DNA of 64,000 nt from Aporrectodea caliginosa. Its lineage: Eukaryota > Annelida > Clitellata > Crassiclitellata > Lumbricidae. Positions within the stretch are counted from its first letter, which is position 1. Each line of letters begins with the position of its first letter. Below, piece by piece: positions 36,690 to 49,090 of this stretch. The translations under genes were made by a program, and so were the position numbers. The stretch spans positions 277,001 through 341,000 of the forward strand of contig JACEVL010000090.1 of the NCBI GenBank assembly GCA_020284085.1, in the 5' to 3' direction. The notes beneath the pieces are model-generated. The model saw only the letters and a program-made list of their open reading frames with translations, searched no databases and was not told where the DNA came from.

Positions 36690-39395
36690 CTATTATTACT
36701 ATATTATATTTATATTAGTTTGTTATACTATTGATGATATTGATAGTATATTACTGATATAATTGACATTCAGTTTAATCAATATTACTATCACGCATTC
36801 GGTCATTAGTGTATCAAATTCAATGTCGTTGTACGCTATGCTGCTTAGTTGTGTTTGACATTGTCAACGAAATGATCAACATCAATGCGGTGATTCTCGC
36901 TTAGGGTGAGCAACCCAAGGGTGAGCAGCTTAACGAAATTTTGAAATTGTAGGAAACTTATAAAGCGCAACAGGTTTCCGACAGCTGCAAGAGATGATAC
37001 AGTGAATGTCTATATTATATGCATTATAGTTACAAATCATTGACGTGATATTTTCAAAATATAAATAAAAGTTTGAAATAGGTGCTCACGCAAGTATACC
37101 CGCATTAAATGTGAGCACACCTTGGTTTCTAGAAGATTTTAATGTAAGCATGCACACTAAACTTTAAACTTCAATACATAAATAGGCCTAGCGTAAGTAT
37201 CCTATGCAGGATGGTCCTATATTGCAGACAGGTTATACATATAAAAGGACATTATCTTATAATTTTGTAGTAGATTTATTGCCTAATAAATTACAAACGA
37301 AATTTTTTATAGGGGTCTCCTACAGATTTATATGAGGACAAGCTGTCAATGCGACCATTTAGCTTTATAGCCTAAAGTTTCTTATCGTACTTATAACTAA
37401 TGAATCCCGTTAAGATACAAAGTAATTAATGAAGAACTTATCTTAATCAGCTGTTAAGCTACATATTAAAACAGAGAAGTGTTTGAGATATAAGATTAGG
37501 GACATAAAAATCTGTAAGATCTTCTAAATTGAGTCGCAGTCAAATATGACTGAAACTAATTAATAAAACATAAACCAACATTTGCAGGCTAATATGCTAA
37601 ATAGCCTACTGATTAGGTGAACAGTTAGGATATTAAACTGAACTTCCTGGAAAGTAACATTGACTTGACTAAGTCATAGCCTATAGGTACATGTTGTAGC
37701 AGTCATTCAACACAAATTTCACATGTGAAATGTTTGTCTCTCCTTGTAGTTCCTGCATAGTGGGTATGAGTACCTTCACATTGAATCCATTGCTACTTAA
37801 TTCGTGAATCCAAAAATAGGCACTACAGTAAAGGCATTGGGGATTGCTTGTATCCACGATTGAAACATTTTCTGTTTTGCTTTCGGATTACCCTTTTTCT
37901 GTTTCTTTACACATTTCTTTCAACCACAGACTGGTTAATTTTTGTTTTTTTCTTCAAAGCCTTTCGCTGCAAAAACTGCACGTTTCAGTGCAGTAACGTC
38001 CCAGCTACCTTGACTGTGCCCTGTTTAAATAATAATAATAATTATAATTTTATATAATCCTTCATTAATTCAAACCGACAAACGCAGTATGATTACAATT
38101 AAGTATGAACGGATGATCATAAGTTATTGCAGGAGTAGAATTTAACCGTTTTGGCAGCCATACAAGGCGCTCATCACGTCCTACTGCTCATTTTACCAAC
38201 ACGCCATCTCGCGATTGATAGGCTCAGTGGACCTTTGGGAGAGTAGCGGGAAGCGATCCTGCTTCCTGCTGCTCTTCACGCCAAATATGTTACTACTACT
38301 CTATGGACCCCCAGCTACCCTGACTCTGCCTTTTTTCTTACCTTGGCATTACAGATATGATATAGGCCCAATCCAAAAGAAAAGCATTTAATATTTAGTA
38401 GAAAAAGATGGCTTGCAAAGCAGAGTTTGCTTTCAAATATAACAATAACATACTGTCGTATAGAAATTAAATATCTTTGGCATTGGGCTATGGAGTAGGC
38501 TACATTTTATCAGTTAAGCCTACTGCCACTTCTAATGTAGATGTTCACATTTAGGCTAGTGCACATGCCTAAATCCAGGCCTGTATTTAGCGGTGCTCAC
38601 CCTTGGATATTCTACCCTATGTATTTCACGCAGTACGGTAGTTTTCTATTACTTCCTCAGAAGCTATAGCACTTTTAATCATTGCAGATAATTATTATTT
38701 CATATTTGGTATAGTGCCAGTGTATAGAGCGTTTGTCTAATGTGTCAGGCTTATTCTCGACATATGAAGAGATTAATATTTCCTAATAATTCAGAAAGAA
38801 CTTGTCTTACATTCGGTAGATGGCACCACATGTGAAGAAACGGCCAGACGCCGTCTAGCGACTGCTATGTAACTGAAGCGCTGAGGTTCCAAATGTTCCG
38901 GTTTAAAATTTCTGAAACCCTGTTTTGTGTGTCGAATTGAAGTGAGATTAGATTGTGTACGGATTGGAAGGCATTCACGCATAATCAGTATAAGATCCCA
39001 AACCCAATACGATTGTATATCGGTAAACATTGCAAATCTTTCCGTTTGAATCTGGATATAATTATGCCCAAACATAATTATACCTACAATCAGACAGGGC
39101 GCATTGTTTAAGCTAGAGTTATTGCATGATGCAAATCGTGATCGATTTCATTGGTAAGGTAAGGTAGACGTTAACGACCTTTCTTGCCGTAAGATACCGT
39201 TTAACACTGGAAGCTAATGCGGGAAAGAGTCATCCAGGTATACATAGCATTGATACAATAAAATCTTTTGAATATTATTAATGCATGCTTAAAGGTCATG
39301 ACGATCGAGTATCAGAGTATGGTCACAAAGAACTCGGCTGGAAATTGGGTGCCGGACAATCATTTCGTCATCATGCCATCAATTAGGTAGTCAGT
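36690..39395. repeat. Duplicon copy B
   Basis: Same order of blocks as copy A with small indels, including the shared SINE-R at about 38020-38313. It is preceded by a LINE 3' tail (36566-36640), as copy C is at 14368-14402, so the LINE tail was part of the duplicated unit. It ends where a LINE fragment begins. Confidence 0.75.
38020..38313 (-). repeat. SINE-R copy in duplicon B
   Basis: Orthologous to the copy at 1465-1737 within the duplicon; the head contains TAGAGTAGTAGTAACA and the 3' end abuts AATAATAAT. Confidence 0.65.
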
Positions 39396-40026
39396 CGCAA
39401 CCAACCTAGTGCAGAAATCCAAAACCTGTGCTTGAGACGACGAAGAAGAGAACAGGGCCGATGAGAGGGGGGTCAGGGGGGTCTGCTGCCCCGGGGCCCG
39501 GTTCTATGGCAGGGGCCCGAAAATATCTAAACTTTATCAAACTGAAGAAACCTTTGGTCCAATGCAGTCTGTATATGACGGATGCTTCGTGAATTGTGAT
39601 ACATGATATATAGGGCCACAGACGTACAGTGTATGTACATGTACATGTATGTGTGGTATCTGTCTAGGTCTGAGTAGGTCACCTAATGTGTCGGGGTATT
39701 TGACCCACAGTAGAAACGAACGCAGGACAGTTGTACACGAAGATAACACCGAATACCTTTACCTTGCCTTTACCCATCACTCAGCTCCAGCGCTCTCCCT
39801 TTGACTCTCTCGCGTCTTCCTCTCGAAGTCTGTCTCTTTCAAGCCATGTGGTCTGTGCACACTACAGACTATTGCAGTCTCCAGTGTTTATGTTACCCGG
39901 CCTATTGCGAAAGTACATGAGTATTTCTTCATGTTCAGAATGCAGTCGCTAATCCATTTACTTTTAAGGAAAAACGATCCTAATTAAATTTTCAAGTTTA
40001 ATTGCTTCAATTTAATAAAGTTCTAG

Positions 40027-40420
40027 GTGATGAAGCGTAATAGAAAACGGGCTCTATTGAATTTCTTTACAAAAACGCAAGCCAGCAACGAATGTGACGG
40101 TGGAAATGAAACTGAAAAGGTTGGCAATGTTGCTGACAAGAACAATTTAATAGCTATGTCACTCAACACCATCTCAGTTGCTCAGTCAGAGGATTTAGGG
40201 GCGAGCATAGTAACAAATGTACATGTAAGTCATCACTCATCGGAATGATTTCGGACTAGCTGTTGGTGCAAAGTTAACTGATGCAGACAAATTTCCATTT
40301 CTGACTGAATTCTATTCTCCACCAGAATTCTGGAACTCAAAAAAGGGAAAGAAAGATTGGCGAAAGTCAGGAATGCAAACGAGAGACTTTCAAAGTCTTG
40401 AATTTTTAATTTCATCAAAA
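40027..40420 (+). pseudogene. hAT transposase N-terminal remnant
   Basis: MKRNRKRALLNFFTKTQASN is the typical start of hAT/ZMYM-like transposases. After a frameshift near 40235 it reads FPFLTEFYSPPEFWNS and DWRKSGMQTRDFQSL, a TTF-type zinc-finger region lacking most of its body. The catalytic core is absent. Confidence 0.6.
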
Positions 40421-40734
40421 GCGAATGATGGTGCAAATCAAAATTATCAAGCTGACAATATCATTGCTAGTAGTTAAATAGTAGCAGCAGCAGCAGCAGT
40501 AGTGGAGTTGATTATCATGGTAAAGAGCGAGTTGTTGATGTAGTCAATGCAGACGATGCAAGTGACGTATCATCACCTCTTGAAATTGATATCATAATCA
40601 TTATAATGCGACAACTATTTAAAAATCATTTATCACATTCACATAATCACATTTTCATTTTTCTGGAAATTTCTTTGTAATTAGATTCAGAGATGGACCT
40701 TTGAAACCAGAAATTGATTTTTACATTAACTTTT

Positions 40735-40755
40735 AATATTATTATTATTATAATA

Positions 40756-40848
<93 letters not shown>

Positions 40849-40858
40849 CTTATTATTA
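40735..40858. repeat. TTA microsatellite
   Basis: About 120 bp of ATT units in the hAT element. Confidence 0.95.
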
Positions 40859-41579
40859 TTCATAAATGTAATTTAATAGCCCTTTTGCAGGCTTACATCT
40901 GACTTTGGCTTAGGCTACTGATAAAATTGAAAAAACGAGGGGCCCTGAAGGACCCTGAGAAGTGTTTGCCCCGGGGCCCGCCTTGGCTCTCGGCGCCCAT
41001 GGAAGAGAATGATCCACTGTATCAAAAGCAGCAGACAAGTCAAGAAGAACAAGTGCTGGCTCTTTTGGCCCTACTCCTGTCCATTGAGCAGATGATGTCA
41101 TTATGGACAGTAAGAAATGCGGAATCTGTTGAGTGACACATTACGATATGCAGAGTTGCAGACTGAAAAAGGGAGAGCAGTGACTGCCGGTGAGTTTGAT
41201 GATAGATGAGTTTGCATGCAATTCATGATTAGATATAAAATTCAAGGATTAGATGGGTGTGTAATTTGACCATCAGCAGGGTCAAGAGAAGGTTTCTTAA
41301 GCAGCGGATGAACTATGGCATGAGCAAAAGCAGATGGGAAGGATCCCTCGTGCAATGACAAATTGATAGTTGATGCAGTGGATGGACACAGTACATCACA
41401 GGATTCTGTCAGAAACCGAGTACCGGTAGGGATGATGTCAATGAGACTAGTCCTGTTTAGCTAGAAAAAGATCAGAGTTTGACTGAAAGTTGTCCATGAC
41501 AGGAGGCATAGAACTATTCGTTAGGCGAATGACGAGAAAAAAGATCAACGCAGAGAGACTTGCTCTGTATATCCCAGCA

Positions 41580-41740
41580 TAATTAAACGTTCGGATCCAT
41601 CTTACCTTCCCAGTTCCGGAGACGCCCTAAGACTTTCTAGTTAGTTGACGCAGGCACTGGCGCAGGTCGAGATCGCTGCTGATTGCTGAGCGGCGCTATA
41701 TAAATGCTCGGTTTCAATTACAATTACAATTACAATCCTC
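41580..41740 (+). mobile_element. LINE 3' tail
   Basis: TTCCCAGTTCCGGAGACGCC ... GGCGCTATATAAAT at 41692-41705, then AATTACAATTACAATT; same layout as 32700-32825. Confidence 0.7.
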
Positions 41741-42350
41741 CGAATTCGCGTTATTTCGACGGGTGTCATGGCGAGTGTTCGGTGTATTCATAAAACCAAT
41801 TGTAAGTCTGCTATTATGTGTAAGTTTCGAGCGAGCATGTCAGAGTTGACTATGTTCAAGCAGGAAGTGAGAATAACACAAGGACGAGTGCTAGATACGT
41901 CTGTGTTGAAGCAATGTTCATGTTCGAGAAATAAAGTATATCCGTGTATGTAAATATGTGTCTAGGGTCATTCCCACGATAGGTAAAATTTCCCACAGTG
42001 TATCTATAAATATCATGCAATCGGCGAAAGAGAAATTGTGATGCATAATAATTAATTATAGCCATCGAGTTTAGCCCATAGGTTAGATACTTCTGTCGGA
42101 AATACTACATCGCTTGAGACAAAGCAGACCATTCAAGAGGTAAACAACTAAACGAGCGTGAATGATTTCATTTCAAAATCGACCCTATGTCGCTGATTTG
42201 CTCTAAGTGGATTACTTTAGCTGCTTGGAATAACACAATTAGGCTATCTGTAGCTGTCTTGCTTGGCCGTAACCTAGTTTGATCAATCGCTGCATCGGGT
42301 TGTTGCTGGCTTTCTAACAGTTTCTGCATAGGTCAACTGATTATATATAT
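41741..42350. other. No gene recognised
   Basis: Unique sequence with a 61-codon plus frame at 41768 of no known type. Confidence 0.35.
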
Positions 42351-42355
42351 ATATT

Positions 42356-43325
42356 TTCGTTTATTGAAAAAACAGGTTGTCATACTGCAACGAGGTACAG
42401 GCATTGAGAATTTAAGAAATTAAAAGTTTTGATTTCTATCGAATGATTGAATGTCATGGGTTGCTATTTTCTATAGAGTATACGAGGTATATAGTTTTTA
42501 TCGTCTTTAGGTGGAAGCTGAAAGTTATGTTGCCTTGGTCTGAGCTTATAGTGACTTTTCACGGTCTCTGGGAATAGGCTTCGTAACACGTGACATTCGT
42601 TCCGTATAACTGCCTGTAGAAGTCTTCTCTCGATCGCCTCAATTGTCTCAGTGACGCTTTTGGCCGTCTGAGGGAGATAGCCCATTCGCTGCATTTTCTT
42701 CTGAAAACGCTCGATTCTGGAACGTTCATCAGCTTTCGCGAAACCCCACCAGGCTGGTGCTGCATACAAAAGGCGGGCCATTGTAGTAGCCCTTGTCACC
42801 TCGTGTAATGCTACTGGTGGAAGGCCGTGTGCTCTGAGCACTCTGAGCGCGTGAAGCGAACCAGAGCAGGTGGCCAACACTCCATCAACATGATTCGTTA
42901 CACGAAGATCGTCCCTGATTGTGACTCCTAAGATGTTCATGGAAGTGACTCTGACCATGTCGAGATGCTCCGGTGGAGTAACTGTCCACTTTCCCCGGTG
43001 GGCTATGAGCATCTCTCTGGATTTGCAAGTGTTTAGCCGTAAGTTATTTCTTTCCGCCCATATCCTCACTCCGTCTAGCTCTTCTCGTACCGTGTCTCTC
43101 AGCGCTGCTCCTATGATTAAGTATGTATCGTCAGCGTACTTGGAGATCTTATTTCTGACGTAGATTGGTCGCAGATCGGTTGCCTTTACAATATAGGAAG
43201 AAGGTCCGACCCCTGACCCCTGGACGACACTTGCGTTGATAGCAACTACCTCAGATAACCGCCCTCCGAATCTGGTAGCATGCTTTCTTTCCTGCAGAAA
43301 GTCCACTATTATGGTTCTAAATTGG
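42356..43325 (-). mobile_element. LINE-X, 5'-truncated, long RT frame
   Basis: 280-codon minus frame: VDFLQERKHATRFGGRLSEV, NASVVQGSGVGPSSY (box B), KYADDTYLIIGAA (box C), VTSMNILGVTIRDDL, APAWWGF and LRPRQHNFQLPPKDDKNYIP to stop at 42464. The 3' tail is AATAAACGAA (42356-42365 inverse). The frame is open, so this copy is young, but the RT fingers and endonuclease are missing. Confidence 0.88.
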
Positions 43326-43490
43326 CGTCGGCGGGTATACCCGTAGGCCGTAGCCGCGGATTTACCCTACCCGTACCCGACCCATACCCATGGTCGGGTA
43401 CGGGTCGAGTAGGCCTTTCACGGGTCGGGTCCGGTGCTGATAGGAGCATTAGGATAGGCCTACAGGTATGTCCGGTTTTACCCGGTCCGC
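43322..43490. repeat. CCCGTA-rich dispersed repeat, copy 3
   Basis: Same hexamers, degenerate; ends CCGTGAAGTTTTTCGG. It abuts the 5' truncation of a LINE. Confidence 0.5.
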
Positions 43491-43499
43491 CGTGAAGTT

Positions 43500-44075
43500 T
43501 TTCGGTTAGCCTACTCCAAGGAATTTAGCTGTTGTAATAGACAAACTTGGCGCCCTTAGGCGGCGCTAGTGTGACCGTGACTCTGTTTTCTGAGTTATCT
43601 GCGTAGGTGGCCGAACCGTAACCTCTATTGTAACCACCTTGCGTTGGTATTCTGTCAGTTGGCGGCGATTCTTTTGGACACTAGCTGTGTCCGTCTGTTT
43701 GTCCATATCGGTCTACTCGTATGTATCTGTATCTCCTCTTCCTTCCTCTCGTCTAGTCATCGATTCGTGCACTTACTCTGATTCTTTATGATTTTAGATA
43801 TTTGTGTAAATATTGATTTTTTGCTCTTGCAAGTTTTTTCTGCAGATAGCATAGTTCAACCTTTTTTTATATCTGTATGTGTAGTTTGGGCGTATTTCTA
43901 TGACATGTTAATGTAATCCATTATGGCAGAGAATTGTACTTCAGGTGGTATGCTGATTTTGGACTTTGTTTGGGATAGGCAGGTCACATATACATATTCA
44001 AATCTGTATGTCAGAATTTAATCTATAATCAGCCACCCGCCATGCCAAATGCGTCATTCACACAGAGCAATTATG
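43500..44075. other. No gene recognised
   Basis: Unique sequence. Confidence 0.35.
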
Positions 44076-44079
44076 ACCC

Positions 44080-44330
44080 AGGTAGATAAATGTAAATGTT
44101 AACGTTTTCTATAGGCTAGTGGCCGTAAGTCTTCAATCCTGCTTATATTTCAATGAATTGATCACATGAGATCCTTCACCGCCGCTGCCCGTTTGAATTT
44201 GTGCACGCCTTTAACTTTTAAGGTCTTCGTCTATGCACCTTCCTAGCTCCAGATTTAAATCTCTGAAATAAGCCACCGTCGTTATGCGAACCGATGACCT
44301 CAGGCATTGAGGCGTTTTGACGTACGCTCT
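44080..44330 (-). repeat. SINE-W copy, inverse
   Basis: Matches 28340-28515 in inverse orientation (CCGCTGCCCGTTTGAATT, TGAGATCCTTCACC). Its 5' half is better preserved than its tail. Confidence 0.6.
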
Positions 44331-44334
44331 AACT

Positions 44335-44984
44335 TATTTGGGACTAACTGTTCCCAATCAGTGCTAGCCACTATGAAGGGAAGCGTTCGGGAAGTCTCTA
44401 GAGTTAGGGCATCTTTGTATGTTATGCTTTGTGAGTGCCATTAGAGTTAATGACGCGCATTTGGAATAATATGTTGGGGAAAGGATAGGAGTCATGAAGG
44501 GAAATGGTTCTTTAACAAACAGTAGAACTTCAAGGACTCCATGCATCAGGAGAAGGTATGATAGGCCTACTGGCAGCAAATGACTGAGTCAAGGTTTCAC
44601 CAACTAAAATGTGTGGCTTAGAATAATCGTTTCATGAACTTCGATTACTTTTACGTGCAACCAATCATTACTGTTCGACAAAAATATAACTAACCTATTT
44701 AGATTTTTTGGAATATATTGTACAGTTTTTGATCAAGAAGTACTCAGGAAATGTTACCGTACTTTGACACCATTATTTTGATCGACTAATGGTTTTAAGC
44801 AGAAGCAACCAAACTGGTCACTGTTTACTTGCAGACTGTAGGTCATAATAGCCTCTAAATGATAACAGCCTTATCTTTAAGCTTTCTCGTTTGAATGTAA
44901 CCTATATCAACACGTTCCTAAACATTAAGTGATTATTTCAAATAAGTGGTGACTTGTATAATCACTTCGCTAAAGCACCCTTCT
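44335..44984. other. No gene recognised
   Basis: Unique AT-rich sequence. Confidence 0.35.
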
Positions 44985-45240
44985 AGTAGGCCTAGTGACT
45001 GGTATCGCTCAAATGTGTAACAAATAAAAGTCAATCGAAGCCTCACAAAAATCTAGCTGTAATTAGGGGTGGATAAGGAAATTGAAAGAGGTAAGACTTG
45101 TAGTTGAGAACGAAATGACATAAGCGACTGAGCAGAACGAACAGAAACAGGGAGAGATTTTCAACAGCTAGGTCCAGCAACGGAAACAAGTTGCTTAATA
45201 TTATGCTTACAATAACAGTTCTATTTACAAGCATGACTAT
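44985..45240. repeat. Duplicon copy D (end fragment)
   Basis: It aligns with the last part of copy C (15755-15970 and 16574-16610): AACAGGGAGAGA, GGTCCAGCAAC and AACAGTTCT blocks in the same order. Confidence 0.45.
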
Positions 45241-46730
45241 CAATCATTCAATCAATCAATCCTTTTATTGTTTCCATAGAATAGTTTACAAGTAGTGATC
45301 CAGAGTAATCATAAATCAACGATCATACATGTATGTTTAGAAATTAAAACAGACAGATCACATGATTATCTTATTAATTTAATTGATGGAAACAATCGAG
45401 TACCCAGAAGATTATATATAGAAATATAGATGACTTTATTGCACAGCGATAACTTAAGTCTGATTTCAAGCTTTGTGGCTGGCCAGAGTTAAATGGCTTA
45501 TGATCGATAATTTCTAATTTTGGACAAATCCGCTTCTGAAGAGAATCAAATGCAAAGATTTCAACAAAGGAGTCATATATGACAGAGTTGAACCAAGCTG
45601 TGGTCTGCGCTCTACTATTTTCTTAGTAGGCCCCTACTAAAAGGAATTTCTTTTCATGGAGTTCACCAGAAGTAGATTCGAACAGCAGAGTCAGCTTATC
45701 TTACTTAAGTGGGGATACTACTAGTATAATATTAAATTTGCAATTTAATGTTATTATTTAACTACCTCACTAAGATCATCTTGTAATTAATTCCGGCTTT
45801 GTAATAATTAAGACGATAGGGGCTAGATGTATAGATATTAATGTGCAGAATATAATAAGGATGTAGATGTACGATATCATTCTATTGTTTATTAATTTAA
45901 TTTTATGCCAAGGAAGAAATTTAATGATTTTGTTTTGGGACCGGTTTACGTAGGAAGTCAAATTTCGAGATGACAGTAATTTTATGATCTGAAAATATGA
46001 CTCGACAGGAGTAACAGATTGCGAATCAGAACGAGTTTTTATGACATGATGGTTTCTGCTTTAGAAGCAAGATGCTCAGATGACAACACGAATTCGTACT
46101 GTGACTTTTCATGGATTGGTATTATGAGCGATTTGTCGGGTTTGTAGGCTGGGTTGAAAATGTGGGCTTGACGATGATCAGTCATAATGCCTACAGGTAT
46201 TCAGCTGATGAGTAATCAAAAATAGACTTGGTGACCTGTTTGTCTAGACATACATAAACATCGGTGCAGAAAGACATACAGACAATTATCACATGATCCG
46301 GTCATAAAATTCTACAAAATTCTCAATGGTTCCATAGGCATCATATATAAAACGAAGCAGCTAAGTGGACCATAGTCTTGAACGCAAGATCTAATAGGCA
46401 ACAGTGATCATACAAAACACAGATGTACATTATCAGTTCTAATTTGGGAGAAAGATTTTGCGTATAGTTGCTCGTTTGACTTAATTAAGTCTGTTGGTAG
46501 GCCTAATATAGTCGGGAATACACGAAATTGTAAAATCTGATGAGGTCGAGTTTGGAATCAGGTACAATGGATCATGCTAAATACTCTTTTGGAAATTTCA
46601 GCTTTATACATACATGAAAACACAATTAAAATTCTGCTGCATCAGTGTTTATATGTTATCGGCTACAAGAGTGTCCTAGTATTTGTATTTCTCATCCATG
46701 CCCACTTTTGCCCAGTAGCGTTGATTATAA
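45241..46730 (-). other. Unidentified; possible retroelement tail at its left end
   Basis: The inverse strand ends CAATAAAAGGATTGATTGAT, a microsatellite-type 3' end, which suggests a minus-strand retroposon of unknown length. No coding motifs found in the rest. Confidence 0.3.
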
Positions 46731-47703
46731 ATATCGGGTGAGCCAGTCAGTGCAAAACTTTTAAGGCGCATCTATCGGTACATTGTATTGTATTGTATTG
46801 TATTGTATTGTATTTTCGTTTATTGAAAACTGGCTGTCATAACGCAGCCAACGACAAAATTGCGTAACTTATTGTAATTATAAAGGAGCTAAGACTAATT
46901 ATAGATATGGATAATGTTCATATCTATACTGGATAAATGTATTAGATTGTTGTACTCTTTATGGAATGTAAGACCACACAGAGCAGCTAGTAAGTGTTTT
47001 TGTGCAGCATGCGCGGTAGAAAGTTCTTGCTGTCCTTTGCTGGAATGACGAAAGGGTGGGGCCTAGGTCGGAGGTCATATCGACTTGTCGGTCGCTCCTG
47101 GCACATTCGACGTAAGACATGCCCGGGGTCATTTATGATGGCATTGAACAACACGTCGTCAGCTCGACTGGCCAGGCCATCGACAGTCGGGGCATCTCCC
47201 GGCAGAAACCCCGCACTTCTCAGTCGCTGAGTGAAACGGTCCAGGCGATCTCGGTCTCCTGCTCCCATGTACCCCCACCAGGCTGGAGACGCATACATCA
47301 TTCTCGCCATCGTGGTAGCACGTGTCACCACGTGCAAGGCCTGTGCTGGCATACCACGTCCTCTCAGAGTTTTCAGAGCGTACATTGATGAAGAGCAGGA
47401 GCTGAGGATGTTGTTGACATGTTCAGTGACTGTCAGTTTCTCGCCGATGGTTATCCCGAGGATCTTCATGGTCGTCACTCTCTTAACACCAGAGATCGAT
47501 GGCTGCGAAGCGAGGGAGGCATATTACAGTACAAGCGTTGCAAGTGATCTTAACAACTAACATGCTATAGTTAGGTTTAAGACTTTCTCATCCAGCGTAA
47601 TTTCTCATTGAACTGCATGATCAAGACCTAGCCATAGCATTTGGGTGGTTAATTTTTTTACCGATAGATGTGTGTGAAATGTGTTGCACTGGCTCACCCG
47701 ATA
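46731..47703. repeat. Inverted ~45-bp arms flanking a LINE
   Basis: TATCGGGTGAGCCAGT ... ATCTATCGGTA at 46731-46780 is mirrored at 47659-47703. The LINE-X copy lies between the arms. Confidence 0.7.
46793..47520 (-). mobile_element. LINE-X, 5'-truncated
   Basis: Minus frame from about 47520: QPSISGVKRVTTMKILGVT-like start (here KILGITIGEKL), MYASPAWWGYMG, RYDLRPRPHPFVIPAKDSKN and stop 46987. Tail AATAAACGAA, then a TATTG microsatellite. Confidence 0.85.
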
Positions 47704-47830
47704 TAATCAGGTTTTTCAGCTACTAAGCATGAATGTGAAATACTAGGCCATTGTCTTAGCTCGAGAGCGCCTTTGTTGAGTCTGTCCATAAGTGGCGCTA
47801 TATAAGTTTGCATTACCGCGCAATGATGCA
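47704..47830 (+). mobile_element. LINE 3' tail
   Basis: TGGCGCTATATAAGT at about 47791-47805 with the usual upstream GAGCGCC context. Confidence 0.5.
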
Positions 47831-49045
47831 TAGTTTTATTTTGCTATGCCGTGGATTTTCTAAGCTTGTTTAGACGTATAATTAGTATTACGGTTCACTT
47901 GTTACGTTCAGCTGCAGTCAAGGAAGTTGATTGATATAAATTTGCAATTACTTTTCGAATATTTCTTATATTTATAATTTGGTAGAGAAGATCACCACTT
48001 TGATCTATTCTGCTTCACACAAGAGCTTGACTATTTCAAGGAATTTTGAAATAGGAATTTGCTTTAAATTTTGTGGTTAGATCGAAGTCTTGCGATCGGT
48101 TGGGTAATCATGCGGCCCAATGTTTTCGGAAGAAAGATTTACGTATATAAAACTTTAGTTTCCAGCAGAGTAGGCCTATCACGCAGTAATCTAAGCGAAC
48201 ACAGTACATTTTGCATCAATATATTACATAATTTAATTAAATTTGAATAAATTGTGTTTATGCATAGGGAAATATTGTGCAGGTGAATAATTGTCTCGGG
48301 TTCAAGACTATTGAACTTTCCGTAATTGTTTTTTCCCCGGATATATACCGAGCTGCCACAATTGAGTCTGTGAAAAACGCAGTCTTGATAAATAAATAGC
48401 CCTGAATTAGCCGCATTGACTCTGACTACATGCATAATAGCTAGGGATGGGCCGATTATCCGTTCGGTAATCGGTTGGGGCCGGATTTTGCACTAATCGG
48501 TATAAATCGGAATCGGCGATCCCAGGCCTTAAAATCCGAATAACAAAAGTAATATTCTTTATCAAAACAATTCCTTTTTCATTACGTAGTGGATCCGTTC
48601 ACGCCCCGGGTGTTAGCGGAACCCCATTACTACATTCAGGCGAAGAAAACACTCCAGTGGATCTAAAACTAAAACAATTTAATGACGCTGGAGTAACTGA
48701 AAATTTGTTGGAATAAGGGGATTAAGGAATCAGTGAAAGGTAATGATGATCTTCATTTCACTCTATGCATGTACTCGATTCCTATTCTGAAAAGGCAATC
48801 TTTTTAAATATTCGAGTTAATGTAATATAACTGAATATGAAAACTAACATCTGAATATGAATATTGGTTACATGAATATGCAAACTGCCTATATTAATAT
48901 GCAGATTAATTAAATTAATAAGTTCTACGTTTACAGAAGTTTTCAGCTTTGAGCCGCGTATGACTCAAATATTCTGTAAGCCAAGACAATCAATGTGTGC
49001 CCTACGCATTCTCGTTATGCATGGCCTCACCGGTCTGCAGCTTTT
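47831..49045. other. No gene; possible single DNA-transposon end
   Basis: TAGGGATGGGCCGATTATCC at about 48443 with CGGTAATCGG-type subterminal repeats resembles a hAT end. No partner found. Confidence 0.35.
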
Positions 49046-49090
49046 ATGATGTAGTACGTGCAACAACTGTTGTTGCACGTACTACATCAT
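49046..49090. repeat. Perfect 21-bp-arm hairpin at a LINE breakpoint
   Basis: Arms ATGATGTAGTACGTGCAACAA and complement, loop CTG. The right arm is the first LINE sequence, so the left arm is an inverted copy of it. Confidence 0.85.

Larger units (their letters stand above)
39453..41001 (+). mobile_element. hAT transposon, 1.55 kb, decayed transposase
   Basis: Termini CAGGGCCGATGAGAG and CTCTCGGCGCCCATG. Target duplication GAAGAGAA at 39445-39452 and 41002-41009. It contains a short transposase N-terminus and a TTA microsatellite. Confidence 0.9.
39396..41560 (-). mobile_element. LINE (L2/CR1-like) split by a hAT insertion
   Basis: The frame at 41101-41005 reads ALVLLDLSAAFDTVDHS (RT box A). 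Across the hAT, 39452-39396 continues LLRRLKHRFWISALGW, as expected for the next RT segment. Confidence 0.75.

Noticed and set aside
42464..43306. 280-codon frame as a host gene
   Set aside because: YADD and GVGPSSY-type RT motifs and a retroelement 3' tail identify a truncated LINE.
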